Below, piece by piece: positions 53,698 to 64,000 of a DNA stretch of 64,000 nt (positions within the stretch are counted from its first letter, which is position 1; every line of letters starts with the position of its first letter). The notes beneath the pieces were generated by a model. The model was not told the origin of the DNA. It made no database searches and worked only from the letters and a program-made list of their open reading frames with translations. The DNA comes from Tubiluchus corallicola (lineage: Eukaryota; Priapulida; Priapulimorpha; Priapulimorphida; Tubiluchidae): assembly GCA_030141605.1 (NCBI GenBank), contig JAQGDQ010000495.1, positions 62,001-126,000 on the forward strand, given 5' to 3'. The position numbers and the translations under genes were made by a program.

Positions 53698-55136
53698 TGG
53701 GCCAGAAGATGAAACTGCAGCAGATAAGGGTGCCGGAGATGCAAAGACTGAAATGGTAGAAATAAAACTTGAAAGGTGAATAATATCTATTTACTACTCA
53801 GGTCGGAGACAAAAAAACTTGTTTCTGTCTTACCTAATGAGCTCGGAAGATGCCAGTAGGGAGGAAGGAAAAAAATTTTGTTTAAGGCTTTGTAAATGTT
53901 TTAAGCTGAATCGTGGAATATTTAAAATTAGTTGAAACCAAAATTTGTTTCCAACTGGTTAGCAATAATGTTTTGAAGTTTTCAATGCTTGTTTTTTAAC
54001 GCTTCGTTTTTTGTTTCACATTACTATATTATCGTATAATCATCGATGATTGTATAGTCTTTTTTGTATCATGAACGTATGTTCTGATAATTACGATATA
54101 AGTGGCAACACTACTCGGCTGTTAATACAACTGATTTGGTGGAAAATTATGTACTTTTTAGCTTCCAATACGATAGCATCATATAAAATGGTAGCCCTGG
54201 CCGAGAGTTAGCAGTGGAAAAGCATGGCTGCATCCTGCGTTCCCCAAAAGAATGATGTTATGATGATCATTGCATTTTACGTTTTAAATTAAAAAAGTAC
54301 GCTTTTATATGACTGCGTCAAGTATGTATATGAACGTACAAAAAATTGTAAAATTCCCGGCCGTGTGCGCAATAAAAACATATTACCCGGGCAATTAGAC
54401 AGACACAGAAGTATTTTTATTCTCGGCCTCATAAGTAATTTAATATGTAAATTATTCCATATTTCCTGAAATATTTTATAGCTTTTATTACTTTATCTGT
54501 GTCTGCCGGCAGTTTGCTGAGTTCAGTAGGCCTAACCCATAAACTTAGTCTTTACAGCTTTACCATTGCTTTGAATAATGCTGAGTGCATTTAGAACTGT
54601 AATAGATTTAAGCATATTTCTGATGTTCATGAATACCTACATGTGATTTCACTATTACACACACTTTCCAGCTTTGCAAGAAAATCACCAACTAAACCTT
54701 TACAAATACGAAATTAGTATTTTAAGGTATTTAAAGTTGTTTTTATTAAGAAGTTGAATAAAAATTAATCTTGTTAATGGTCTATTTAATGGATCTAATC
54801 ACTAAAAATGTCAAACATTTTTTTCTGTATAGTCCTAGTAATGGAGGAGTAGATAATCCATTCAGGCCTGGAGGTCCGCTGTCACAGGAGGCGGATCTCC
54901 TAATTGATGCTATAAAGCATGGACGACCGCTTACGCCTACGGGTGATATAGAAATGGAGTCCATTACTCGAACAGGTGCGTCTCAAGTCAGCGCTGCGCC
55001 ACCTGGGGCGGGAGGCGATGCTGCTGATGGCAAAACTGTAAAAGTGGAAGGTACGGTTGTTTCAGGTACAGATGCGAGTCAAGCGGAAAAGGTAACTATT
55101 GAGAAGAAGAAAAAGAAGTGCTGTGTTATACTGTAG
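53698..55136 (+). CDS. C-terminal part of a small polybasic CAAX-box protein, family not recognised (5' end not found)
   Basis: Two exons are supported: 53698-53775 (acceptor tttttattttgtag, donor gtgaat) and 54833-55136 (acceptor ttctgtatag). The phases join (2+1) and give at least 126 residues. The last exon encodes VDNPFRPGGPLSQEADLLI followed by DAIKHGRPLTPT, an Ala/Gly/Val-rich spacer, and the terminus EKKKKKCCVIL. CVIL is a CAAX box; a final Leu predicts geranylgeranylation. The Lys run and extra Cys next to it are typical of a membrane-targeting tail with possible palmitoylation. The first listed exon starts inside a codon, so an upstream exon should exist, unless translation starts at the in-frame ATG at 53753. 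I did not recognise the family and assign no function. The NPFRPGG...EADLLIDAIK block looks like the conserved part. Convergent with SPOUT1. Confidence 0.6.
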
Positions 55137-58100
55137 CATTTTTCTGATGTAGCTTTGTATCGAACTTTCATTGTGCATGTGTATTTTCAATTTAATTATT
55201 ACTAGGTTGTGTCCTGGAGTTCTGGACCAACATTTAACTGTGAACAGAATACTCTGGAGTTATTCTTACATTTATTATCGCTACTACTTTTAAGTATGTA
55301 CATTGTACACCATACATAAAACTAATACAGTTGCATGATAATATGAAATATGTGCATTTTTAGTATGTGCTAAATTATTTTTTCACTACCACACTAGTAT
55401 TACTAAGGCAGTTTTAATTGCTTCTGCAATTTCAAGAGTTTTTAAGCTACGAATCTCACGCTTAGTTTTTTACAAATATTATTCTTTAAATATCTTGCAT
55501 TGTTGTGAACTTCCGTGACATGTTCATCATATCACGTAGTGAATTGCGCATCACCTAGTCACTTATGCACACCTGTACTATTCATAATCTTAGATTTTTT
55601 ATATTATTTATTATTTATCATAGTTTAGAATAAGTGCCGGATTTACAACATTTTTATGCTTTTGTAAAATTGCAAGGGCCTACGCTAAAGTATTTCGCCA
55701 CTATCACTTTTAGTCTGTTACAACGTGCAGTAATGTACTGTTTGTAAAAAAATCGTCTATTAGTGGCCCAGTACTACAGATATATGTTTATAAGAGGTGC
55801 TTGCTAATAGTTATGATGCGAGTAATATCAGTTTTAAGATTTTGCACTTGGATATTGCAAGTGCAAATTGTATTATGCTTAGATCACAATTTTACGAATA
55901 GATGGTGAATAAATCTACACAGTATAGTAGGCACTAAGGGTATCCTTGGTGCTGAATCATCAACGTGATTATGCAGTTAGTGAATATAAACTTATGGTCG
56001 AACTTAATCGTTTTTTAATAATTTAACTGAATTAACAAACGCATTTTTAATTGGTTTTTGCCGTCACAGAACCGCCGTTTCTGAAATGTGTCGTCTATTT
56101 TTTTTGTTTTTTATTTTGTAATCTACTAGCAAATTAACTTACTCTGATCTAGTAATGTAGTAAACAGTTGCATAGTTTTGTTATTTAGTACTTAGCATTG
56201 CTTATAAATATATTATATTTATACATGTGGAGTTTTAGTTAGTATTGATTTTTAGTTAGTTAGTCTAAATACCTGAAAGCAAAAGCTGTATAGAGACATC
56301 TCACTTTCTGAGAGAAGCATTATTAATTCGTAACACCTATTTGATTTTAGTGTGTACTGGTACAAAAATTTTTACTTACTGCAGTTAACTTAACAATGGT
56401 GCTCCTTGCAAATTTACTCACCGTTTGATTTTATTTTCACACAATATCATTCACTATGGTATAGATTAGAAGGTTAAACAGGTTCTTAAAACTGCTTTTG
56501 TGTGCACAGTGTTTTTGTACCATTTTCTAAGTTATATGATTTACGTAATTTGTCTTTTATACTTTTTAACTTTCACTAATAATTTGACAATTGGGCTTCA
56601 AATGTGAAGTGTTTGGTTATATTAATGAGTTTGGATCTCGTAAACCTATGCTGTTCTTGTGTTATGCAGTTTATGTTTTCAATTGCACATTATATACTTT
56701 CAACAAATGTGCATTTCATAAGCAAATTGCATGGTTAATATCTATCAACGTCTGGTACTATGATTAAATGAATAATTAATTATGTAATATAACTAAACAT
56801 TTGCTGTTATTCATTTTTATATTTTCTTGTCCCAAACCTTTTCAAATTTTTGTACAGTTCGTTTTCTTTGGATGTGTGTAACTGTAACAGTTCTAATGAG
56901 GTAGTTAGTTATAATATTGAATAGTTTATTTTTATTCATGGCAGACTGAACTATGTTTGCAACTAATTTACTTCTAATTCTAGTAGCTTGACTAACACGA
57001 ATTTTCATGTTTATATTTCTTAACATTGTTATGTTATAACAAAATCACAATTCTGGAATTTGGCTATATATAAAAATGCTGCACTTATGGGTTATGGTCT
57101 CCTTGCACATACCTAGTGTTTGTCAAAGTAGAAGAGCATTATTCCCAAAAATATTGATTGGATTTCCTGGAATATTTTGTTATTGATTAAAATGTAATTA
57201 CATTATTCAAGTTTTGACAATTTGAAGTTGTACATTGCATTTTTTGCATTTATTTCAATTACATTTATAATGTTCCTAAAATTTTAACATTTCAAGCACT
57301 GAAAATGTAAGCAAGTTATTTTAATTTTTTTGAAAGATCTATTTCCATTGCGGATGAAAGTTGATAATTGTATTTGCTAAATTGTTTGCATTTTGTAACC
57401 TGCAGAAATTATCTCTAGTGCTATTAGTATGAATAGTGTGCTGGAGCCAATCCAAATATCAATTTTATTGCTTCCGTTTTATTGCCACTTCTGTTACATT
57501 TATATTATTATTGCATTACTGTCAGGAAGGCATGAATGTTTACCACAGAAGTGTGTATGGTTTAAAACTACGGCTCTGCATAATCACTTAATTTTAAGGG
57601 AACAGTTTGAAGCACTGCCTAACGTTGTACCGTCTCGTTTTCATAAATTAGCTACTGATCATGAATAGTAAACATGGTCAAAGTATTAAAAATTTATGAA
57701 GATGAAAGTAAACAGTTAAATTTGAAATGTTTCATGATAGTGGCATATTTAATGAGTTGCAGCACTAAGTAGCTCTGCCTTTCAAAGCTTCATGGTAAAA
57801 AACTTATTGGGAGGGGAAGGCTTAAAGTCGTTAATGAAATGTACTTCGAAGCAGGTTAGAAATGCTTACATAGGCCACCTTTGAGCAATGCAAATTTATA
57901 ATTTTGGAATTAGTGTGCAAAAATTTTCCCAGTATGTCTCATTTTTACTTGATGTTTACCCAAGTTTTTTGGTAATATAATCAGTGTTTCTCTACCTTTT
58001 GCTAATTGTTTGTACAGTTTGTAGACGTGGATCTTCCGTAGTTGTATAATGCAAACAAAGGGGTTAAGCATTTTTACTTTATGTCATGTTATTGTTCTGG

Positions 58101-58255
58101 TTACAGCACAGGTGAACTCAACAACAGCAGCTTTTGTATCTAATGTTGCAAGTGTAATAGTTTAACATTTTTCTGAGAAATGTAGGCTAGCTTTTGTAAA
58201 TAAATATTCATCTGAAAATGTAACGTTTTAGTGAAACGTATTATGTGCATCGATA
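55137..58255 (+). other. CAAX gene 3' UTR or intergenic DNA
   Basis: About 3.1 kb of AT-rich sequence with no coding frame that resembles a protein and no clear repeats. Could be all or partly 3' UTR depending on which poly(A) signal is used. Confidence 0.35.
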
Positions 58256-58261
58256 AATAAA
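58256..58261 (+). terminator. Candidate polyadenylation signal of the CAAX gene (distal)
   Basis: AATAAA followed by a T/G-rich stretch (gcatttttgtttt) about 3.1 kb after the CAAX gene stop. A nearer AATAAA lies at 55908-55913. Which is used cannot be told from sequence. If the distal one is used, the 3' UTR is long and ends about 380 bp from the SPOUT1 3' end. Confidence 0.3.
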
Positions 58262-58636
58262 GCATTTTTGTTTTACAGCTTATTAACGCATTTGTATTGT
58301 TTCAGTCAGTAGTTAGTGATTCACTGTTCTACTGTTGGTGATAAACCTTTAATTTTTAGAACATTAACACTAGACGTAACTGCTATAAGCGAGTCTAACA
58401 TGGTTATATAAATTTACACTTCAAGTTTAACTGCAAACTTTCAGCTCGAAGAAAAGACAAGAATCCAAGTAACAATTCTTACTTCAAGCCAATGAAGATA
58501 AAAGATAAGTTTGAAGATGAACTGGAAATTTAAACTGCTGCTGCATGTTACCATACGAGTTTTCATGTACTCAACGTATGCAAGACTGCATTGGTCAAAA
58601 ACAATATTTAAGTAATTAATTTAACTTGAAAGTAGT

Positions 58637-58642
58637 TTTATT
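58637..58642 (-). terminator. Polyadenylation signal of SPOUT1
   Basis: AATAAA on the minus strand about 80 nt after the SPOUT1 stop codon. The short distance and absence of a competing gene make it the natural 3' end. Confidence 0.5.
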
Positions 58643-58720
58643 ACATATTGCTAAAAGCTCTAATTTACTATCAACACTGTACACAAATGGCAGTTTCTTC
58701 TAGCTAGGCGACACTTATCA

Positions 58721-59827
58721 TCAAGATGTAAGCCGTTGTGCTTGTTCTACTTTTGCTCTCAATGATGCTAGAGAGATCAGAATAGCTTCTTCTGTTCGTA
58801 TAGTTCTACTACCTTGACGAGGACATGTGTTTAAATAATATGGAAATAAATCAGCCGGTTGTGTCTCTTTCAACCGTTCATCTGCTTCTAATGCAGCTTC
58901 TATACCATGCAATCCTCCAAATACGACAATCATGTGTTTAAATGATGGCAATGAGATGCCATCAACATTTTCACCTTTGTCTGAAGTTCCAACTAAAAGA
59001 TCGTATCCGTCCTTATAAGGAGCTTCTGTGATTACTGTTCTCAAGCAAGAAGCTAAGCGCACAGAGTAGCCCCAGTACAGGTTTTCATATAATGTTGGTA
59101 TGTTTGGAGACACCACTGCACCTTTCAACTTTTTGCCAGAGTCGGCATTCTGCAATTTTACTGTAACTCGTGTGCCAGGTTGCAAAACTTTGTCGATTTG
59201 GGCTTCTTTGTAGAGTCCTACATTGACAAATGATCCTCTTCCAGGTTTCACAGGTTTATCCAAAACTACGCCTTCCCGATAAGTGCTCTCTTCGTCCATT
59301 CGTAGATGATGAGGTGCATCCAAAGGATTTAACAACCCAGCATATTGCAAATCTTTATGTTGCGGAAAAAGGCTCTTGCGGAGGTACTGCGGGCACTCTA
59401 AGTACTGTAATATTCTTCCCAATTGCACTGTCCCATGTCCTTTTTTACCAATGCCACTAAATTCTCCGGAAGTCGTCTTTTCTTCGCTACTCGATGCAAT
59501 CTCATCATAAATGACAACTTCATCAATGTTAAATATAGATGCAGCTCTTGCTATCTGACCTGCTAAGTATGTCCTGAGTTCCGGAGACTGCGCATTATCC
59601 AGAATGGAACCCGGTAATGCGATGCTAATGGTGTACTGGGTTCTTGCAGTTTTATGTCTTTTTTCCACTTCTTTTTCTCTTTGTTCTTGTTTTAAAACCT
59701 CATTCTGTTTTCTTTCCAGCTCTTTAATCAGTTTAAGTTCCCTCCATTTCTTTCTCTCCTGTTTTTCTACTGCACTGCGCTTCTTAACTTTCTTTAATTT
59801 AGATTCACTGGACTTGGTTGTAGCCAT
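58721..59827 (-). CDS. SPOUT1: SPOUT1 (C9orf114/CENP-32) SPOUT-fold RNA methyltransferase
   Basis: One uninterrupted 368-codon frame, close to human SPOUT1 (376 residues), which it matches along its whole length. Residues about 1-60 are a Lys/Glu-rich helical leader, as in the human protein. The domain then begins at YTISIALPGSILDNAQSPEL and continues with RTYLAGQIARAASIF, RILQYLECPQYLRKSLFP and AGLLNPLDAPHHLRMDEES. An inserted OB-like segment (GRGSFVNVGL) follows, then the C-terminal trefoil-knot SAM-binding region with VVFGGLHGIE, NTCPRQGSRTIRTEEAILI and SLASLR. The family is linked to 28S rRNA methylation and to spindle-pole/kinetochore function (general knowledge, not visible here). The start is the first Met, in the same place as the family's. 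Unlike its neighbours, and unlike the multi-exon vertebrate gene, the coding region has no intron. No poly-A tract or degraded frame suggests a retrocopy. Confidence 0.97.
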   Translation of the reverse strand: MATTKSSESKLKKVKKRSAVEKQERKKWRELKLIKELERKQNEVLKQEQREKEVEKRHKTARTQYTISIALPGSILDNAQSPELRTYLAGQIARAASIFNIDEVVIYDEIASSSEEKTTSGEFSGIGKKGHGTVQLGRILQYLECPQYLRKSLFPQHKDLQYAGLLNPLDAPHHLRMDEESTYREGVVLDKPVKPGRGSFVNVGLYKEAQIDKVLQPGTRVTVKLQNADSGKKLKGAVVSPNIPTLYENLYWGYSVRLASCLRTVITEAPYKDGYDLLVGTSDKGENVDGISLPSFKHMIVVFGGLHGIEAALEADERLKETQPADLFPYYLNTCPRQGSRTIRTEEAILISLASLRAKVEQAQRLTS

Positions 59828-59940
59828 AAGTTAGCAGCTGAGATTCTTGACAAATCTATAAAATAGAAGAAACTGAAACAAATCATACTATCTGAAACAA
59901 GCCGGTCAGTGAAGCTCTAGTTTTAAGTGTATGTAGAATA
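59828..59940 (-). promoter_or_regulatory. SPOUT1 5' flank, possible leader splice acceptor
   Basis: Just upstream of the start codon, the minus strand reads a pyrimidine-rich stretch ending in tattttatag, with a possible acceptor (AG at 59857-59856) that would place a leader exon from 59855. Beyond 59941 an inverted-repeat transposon begins, leaving only about 110 bp of non-repeat sequence before it. No TATA box was recognised. The true transcription start is unknown. Confidence 0.3.
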
Positions 59941-60791
59941 AGGCTGTAACAGTACACCTAAGTCATGATATGATACACATCACATTACTAAGCTCACAAT
60001 ACGATACGTATCATGATGCACATGACTTTAACGTTTGCAGGTTTTATGAAAAAATAGATGGTGCTAAATATGTTTATCAGTCAACAGTTTTATGACTGCT
60101 AAGTGCTCGAATAACTCAACAACAACAACAATAATAAATAAATAATTTTATTGCCTAAAATTTATATAAAAATTTTATTTGGCGTACAAAATTTACACTC
60201 AAAATTTACAAAAAATCTACAACAATATCTTAAAAACTACAGTTACGTATAAACTTAAAAGACTAACTCTACTACATTATGCAGACAAAAATAAAATAAG
60301 AAAAAAGTTAAAATTTTTAGGAATGAAAATGTTTTAATTTAACGTACAAAACAGCAATACATTGGGAGTTTTTCACCTTCAATGTATAGACTATTGTTTG
60401 CATCGTAAGCCATAAAAAAGCAAAACATATCAAAATTTCAGGATTAAAAGTTGTTTGTGCATTTTCTGGTTCACACTTGCCATTTTATGAGTTTATATAT
60501 GCAAACAATGTAATTAGTCTATTACAAACTAAACACCTTGCATTTTCAATTGCTTTGGCTGCTAGCAATGGGTCAAGTCAACTGCTTGCCACACTGATTG
60601 TGAGGTATCTACAATACACTCCTCAGCTACAACTTGAGTCACTTCAAATCAGCAATATGGTCAAGTGCGTGCTAATTTGCTAAAATAATATCATTGACTT
60701 GGATTATCACCATATGGGTGCACTTTGACTATACGAATATCGCAATAAAAGATATCACAATGCATCGATACATCAAGGTGTCATTGCAGGC
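59941..60791. mobile_element. Inverted-repeat element with a nested retroelement tail, directly upstream of SPOUT1
   Basis: Left end aggctgtaacagtacaccta, with gatatgatacac and acgatacgtatcatga words following. The right end read in reverse is gcctgcaatgacaccttgat. cgata- and atcg-rich subterminal regions with a GGCTGTAAC...CACC terminus are typical of hAT-type MITEs. At about 60116-60160 a caacaacaacaataataa run followed by ttttattgcc looks like the 3' tail of a retroelement inserted on the minus strand. Confidence 0.55.
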
Positions 60792-61003
60792 ATAATCTAG
60801 AGTACTACTAGAATAACATTATGTTGAATAGGTGACTGTCACATGGTTTTAAAACTAATAAAATTCAACAGTATAAGAGCTAAAATTTAACAGTATAAGA
60901 GTCATAATCAAGTTTCAGTAGCAAACCTGACAAAAGCATTGAGCTTGAGACTCCCACAATTGCAACTTGACACTCTTACACACATATTCAGTATTTACTA
61001 AAA

Positions 61004-61079
61004 AGCTGGCTTCACTAGCTGGTCAACCTCAAGGTAGCTGGCTTCACTAGCTGATCAACCTCAAGGTAGCTGGCTTTCA
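61004..61079 (+). repeat. 32-bp tandem repeat, about 2.4 copies
   Basis: Units beginning agctggcttcactagctg at 61004, 61036 and (partial) 61068. The two full units differ at one position. Confidence 0.9.
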
Positions 61080-61248
61080 CTTACATCAACTATAGTGCAA
61101 TGAAGCAAAGCTTAATAAAGATGTCTATTTATCTATTTGCTACATCTATGGTAATGACATTGTTAAGGGACAAAAAAGCAAAATTTTTATATAAAGCTAG
61201 AAAATTTTCCTTGAAATTTCATATCGATTACATTACTTGTTGTTAACA

Positions 61249-61921
61249 GTGGCATCGCTAGGGTTTATGGCTCCCAGGGGCAAAGGTACAGCATGGCACT
61301 TTGTCTGTAGAGTGGGAGCCACAACGAGCAAGCATAGTGAGTGAGAAAAATTTTCTGACCCCTTATTAGGAGCCTGGAGATTAAATGAGCTTTTGAGATG
61401 GTGTTGTAAAAAAAGTTAGAAATAATGACAATTTTGGTTCCATTTTTTAGATTTTTGAGAAAAAACATTAAACTTCTGTTATTTCAAGAAAAACACAAAA
61501 CAACGGTAAAGCAAACACAGCACAACACATACGATTCCATGAATAATAAATTAGAAATGATGCAGCATCTACCAAAAAACAGAAAGCCAATCAGCAAGCG
61601 CCCGCTCTCTGTTACTATAGTACTGTTGCTGTAGTACATGGTTTGACATCATGAATTTTTTGTAAAAACATGCGCAATAGCGGCATTGGTCTGGTTTATC
61701 ACTCTTTCTTTTCTGCAAATGTGCCATCGCCGTTGTTGACATTTTAGTTGGCAAGTAAAAATAAAAGAATAAAAGCAATACGTTATAAAATAATTCAAGG
61801 TCAATGGACGGCAGTGGGTGGGTGGTGGCATGTCTATTTAGATAAAAAAATGTATTCTTTCCAAAAAATATGGCACCCAGGGACATGTGTCCCCCTTGCC
61901 CCCCCCCAAGAGACGGCAATA
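61249..61921. mobile_element. hAT-like MITE with exact 8-bp target-site duplication
   Basis: gttgttaa occurs exactly on both sides (61241-61248 and 61922-61929). The left end is cagtggcatcgctagggt; the right end read in reverse is tattgccgtctcttgg, a decayed match. cccaggggcaaag near the left and ttgcccccccccaag near the right are inverted counterparts. CAGTGGC ends with 8-bp duplication are a hAT signature. The open frames inside are not transposase. Confidence 0.75.
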
Positions 61922-62834
61922 GTTGTTAACAATAAAACACCGCTTACATAATAAACCATTACATATCTTAAGACTTTAAATGTTGGTGCTGCAATTACTC
62001 TGCCGGTAAAGAGCAACTTTAAGCAAGATTGTAAAACAAAACAAAAACGGTAATTTTACAGTGCAAAACATCATACCATTTTCTTTTCAGGTCTCTTAAA
62101 AAGCTACTGAACCTTCTAGCGGTATGTCAGAGTGAGACACAGTTGTAGTCTCAGTTTTACTTTTTGGCAATTGTATAACTTCAGAGATCTACTGTAATTC
62201 ATTAGTAATATGACAGCATACTTGTAACGCCCGGATTCATCTCATGGTGTGATAAAAGTGAAAATACCAAACTCATTTGTGTTGTTACATGGATGTCTTT
62301 GATAGCACTATATTAATGTGTTTAACCAGTTTATGATAACCCCTGTTAGTTCTGTCCCACTATAATTATGAGATCCCATGTATATCATATCGTGCTTCTA
62401 GTTCAGGACAGCAAATAGTAGTAGTACAAACAAAGAGTCTGATGTTCATTGAAAGCCATTAAGCATGGGACGATGCCTACATACACCCGCAAGTTACGTT
62501 AAAACTATTTTTCTGCCTAAATTCTGGAGGAAAGAAAGAAACGTGCTGTTTATGGATGGAATTCCGAGATCGTGCAACCAGCCCAGGTACTACCCAACTT
62601 CTAATAAACAAGCTAAACTTTTGCCATGGCTAATTTGAGTGCGAGAAGGAAAAGGGGTTTGGATATAGAAATACAGTAGTGAATAGAAGGATCTGTAATG
62701 TACTTACGTTGATTTTAATTGGTGATAGTACAGTAGCAATAGTAGATTTCTTTATTTATTGTCAAAACTTATAAAAAAATGAACTTTGGCCAGCCTTCCT
62801 CACTTCTTTTCGAATTAATTTGTGTGTCATAGTA

Positions 62835-63690
62835 TTAATGCATGATCTTGTAAACTTCAATCATGTATAACCATCTATAAATTAAGCTAGGTAATTTAAG
62901 TAACAGCAACCTATCCTCGCATTCCAGACTTGAAATGTTGTACACTATTTTCGTTGCTCTATGTTGTACATTCTCTAATAAGTTAATGTCTTTCTTAAGG
63001 TAAGGTGACCATATTACATTTCCATACTCCAATACAGGTATAACTAGAAAAGTATACAGTGGAGCAGACATGTCTGTCAAAGGAGTATTTCATTATTTCC
63101 ACAATTTTATTTCCTTTGCTAGCAACAGTTTCCGCGAGCTCATCAAAATTTAGATTTCTGTCAACTATCACTCTTTCTTGCTGTCTGTTCCATCAAGTTC
63201 GATCATCTATTCATCTTTATCTATAACGTAGCTCAAACATCTATGGTCATATGCTATATGCATTGCCTTACACTTTTCGGTATTGAACTTCATTTGCCAA
63301 ATTCTTGCCCATTCATGTAGGCTGTTCAAATCTGCTTGAAGTTCTTCAGCATCTCCTACACAACCGATTTCACTAAATATTTTAGTATCATCTGCAAACA
63401 ATCTTATTGTACTACATAGTGTGCTACCACAAATCAACAACATCTAGTACCTGCATAATACACGATCTATCGTTTATCAAGCCATGCTGTGTCTTTTATA
63501 TGCCATCTTTAATGTCATATCAATCGTTTACGGATTATTTTTTCCAATATCTTCCGCAAGACTCACTGGTCTATAATTTCTCACCATTTTTATTTCCTTT
63601 CTTATGCATACGCGACACTTGACTTAACTCCCAATCTTTGGAGAGTACTTCACTTTCCAATGATTTCCGACAAATAATTGACAATTGATT
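62835..63690 (-). pseudogene. Non-LTR retrotransposon reverse transcriptase relic (CR1/jockey-like)
   Basis: Read on the minus strand, successive frames give DWELSQVSRMHKKGNK, then KTQHGLINDRSC, the catalytic-core motif LFADDTKIFSEIG with DLNSLHEWARIWQMKFNTEK, then VIVDRNLNFDE, and finally LVIPVLEYGNVIWSPYLKK and IYRWLYMIEVYKIMH. This order is that of the palm, thumb and connection of CR1/jockey-type reverse transcriptases. The frame shifts at least twice (near 63200 and between 63450 and 63600), and there are stops upstream of the FADD block, so it is dead. It lacks the endonuclease domain and is truncated below about 62835. Confidence 0.85.
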
Positions 63691-64000
63691 ATGGAATAAC
63701 AGGGTTGTTATTAGGACTTTCACTTTTCTAGTGTCCTACCAACGTAACGTTTGTGAGATTGTTGTGAACGGCCTGAGTAAACACAGTAAGTTTAATTGGA
63801 CTAGTGTACTGTTACAAAACTTACCAATCACTTTTAATAGGTGAAATTTTTTTGCCAAATTTTGATCATTCCTGCGCCCATTCAATAAGAGCACAAATAT
63901 AGCAGGAAACATACATAGATAAATTAGATAGTATGAACAGAGCACGTGTGGAAGATGTCATCTTTAGCAATAGCGTACAACTTTAAACTCAATAAACTGT
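63691..64000. other. No feature recognised at right edge
   Basis: AT-rich DNA upstream (minus strand) of the reverse-transcriptase relic. It may contain a more decayed N-terminal part of the same element, but no motif is readable. Confidence 0.3.

Noticed and set aside
57429-57668. A 79-codon frame downstream of the CAAX gene
   Set aside because: No domain, no splice context, and it lies in the likely 3' UTR.
58721-59827. SPOUT1 as a dead retrocopy
   Set aside because: The frame is full length and closely conserved, with a poly(A) signal nearby but no genomic poly-A tract or flanking duplication.
61569-61919. A 116-codon minus-strand frame as a transposase
   Set aside because: It lies inside the hAT-like MITE but shows no transposase motif; it includes the poly-G/C terminal region.

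Overview
The window is AT-rich genomic DNA from an invertebrate animal. Coding sequence is scattered in short exons with GT-AG borders, introns run from under 200 bases to more than 8 kb, and intergenic and intronic DNA is full of decayed transposons: small inverted-repeat elements, a tRNA-type SINE and non-LTR retrotransposon pieces. All four genes encode animal-type proteins. I could not fix the phylum from sequence alone.

Layout. 1-10.7 kb has no convincing coding exon. It holds a LINE 3' end (about 1620-2056), a 150-bp tandem duplication, low-complexity tracts and a TATA-containing promoter- or LTR-like block near 5.1-5.4 kb. 10.8-38.0 kb (+) is one large gene, a FAM135 homologue. I resolved 19 coding exons whose phases all join to a 1301-residue protein with an N-terminal FAM135 domain and a C-terminal DUF676 serine-esterase-like domain that keeps its GHSLG nucleophile elbow. 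38.0-40.9 kb is the space between two convergent genes and contains a long foldback element. 40.9-48.4 kb (-) is an 11-exon DH-PH Rho exchange factor closest to ARHGEF39, with a long extra C-terminal tail. 48.4-53.7 kb is repeats, including one inverted-repeat element apparently nested in an older repeat. 53.7-55.1 kb (+) is the 3' part of a gene for a small polybasic protein ending in a CAAX box (CVIL); its first exon was not found. 58.7-59.8 kb (-) is SPOUT1 (C9orf114/CENP-32), complete in a single open exon and convergent with the CAAX gene. 60-64 kb is transposon-rich and carries a frameshifted reverse-transcriptase relic at 62.8-63.7 kb.

The four genes do not form an obvious pathway: a putative lipase-like esterase, a Rho-family GEF, a prenylated membrane-tail protein and an RNA methyltransferase-fold protein. 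Their adjacency looks like ordinary gene neighbourhood. The most useful observations are the intact FAM135 esterase motifs, the tail on the ARHGEF39-like protein, the unidentified CAAX protein, the intron-free SPOUT1 coding region, and a set of well-delimited non-autonomous transposons (piggyBac-, Tigger/pogo- and hAT-like), several with recognisable target-site duplications. I saw no evidence of a wholly new biological system.
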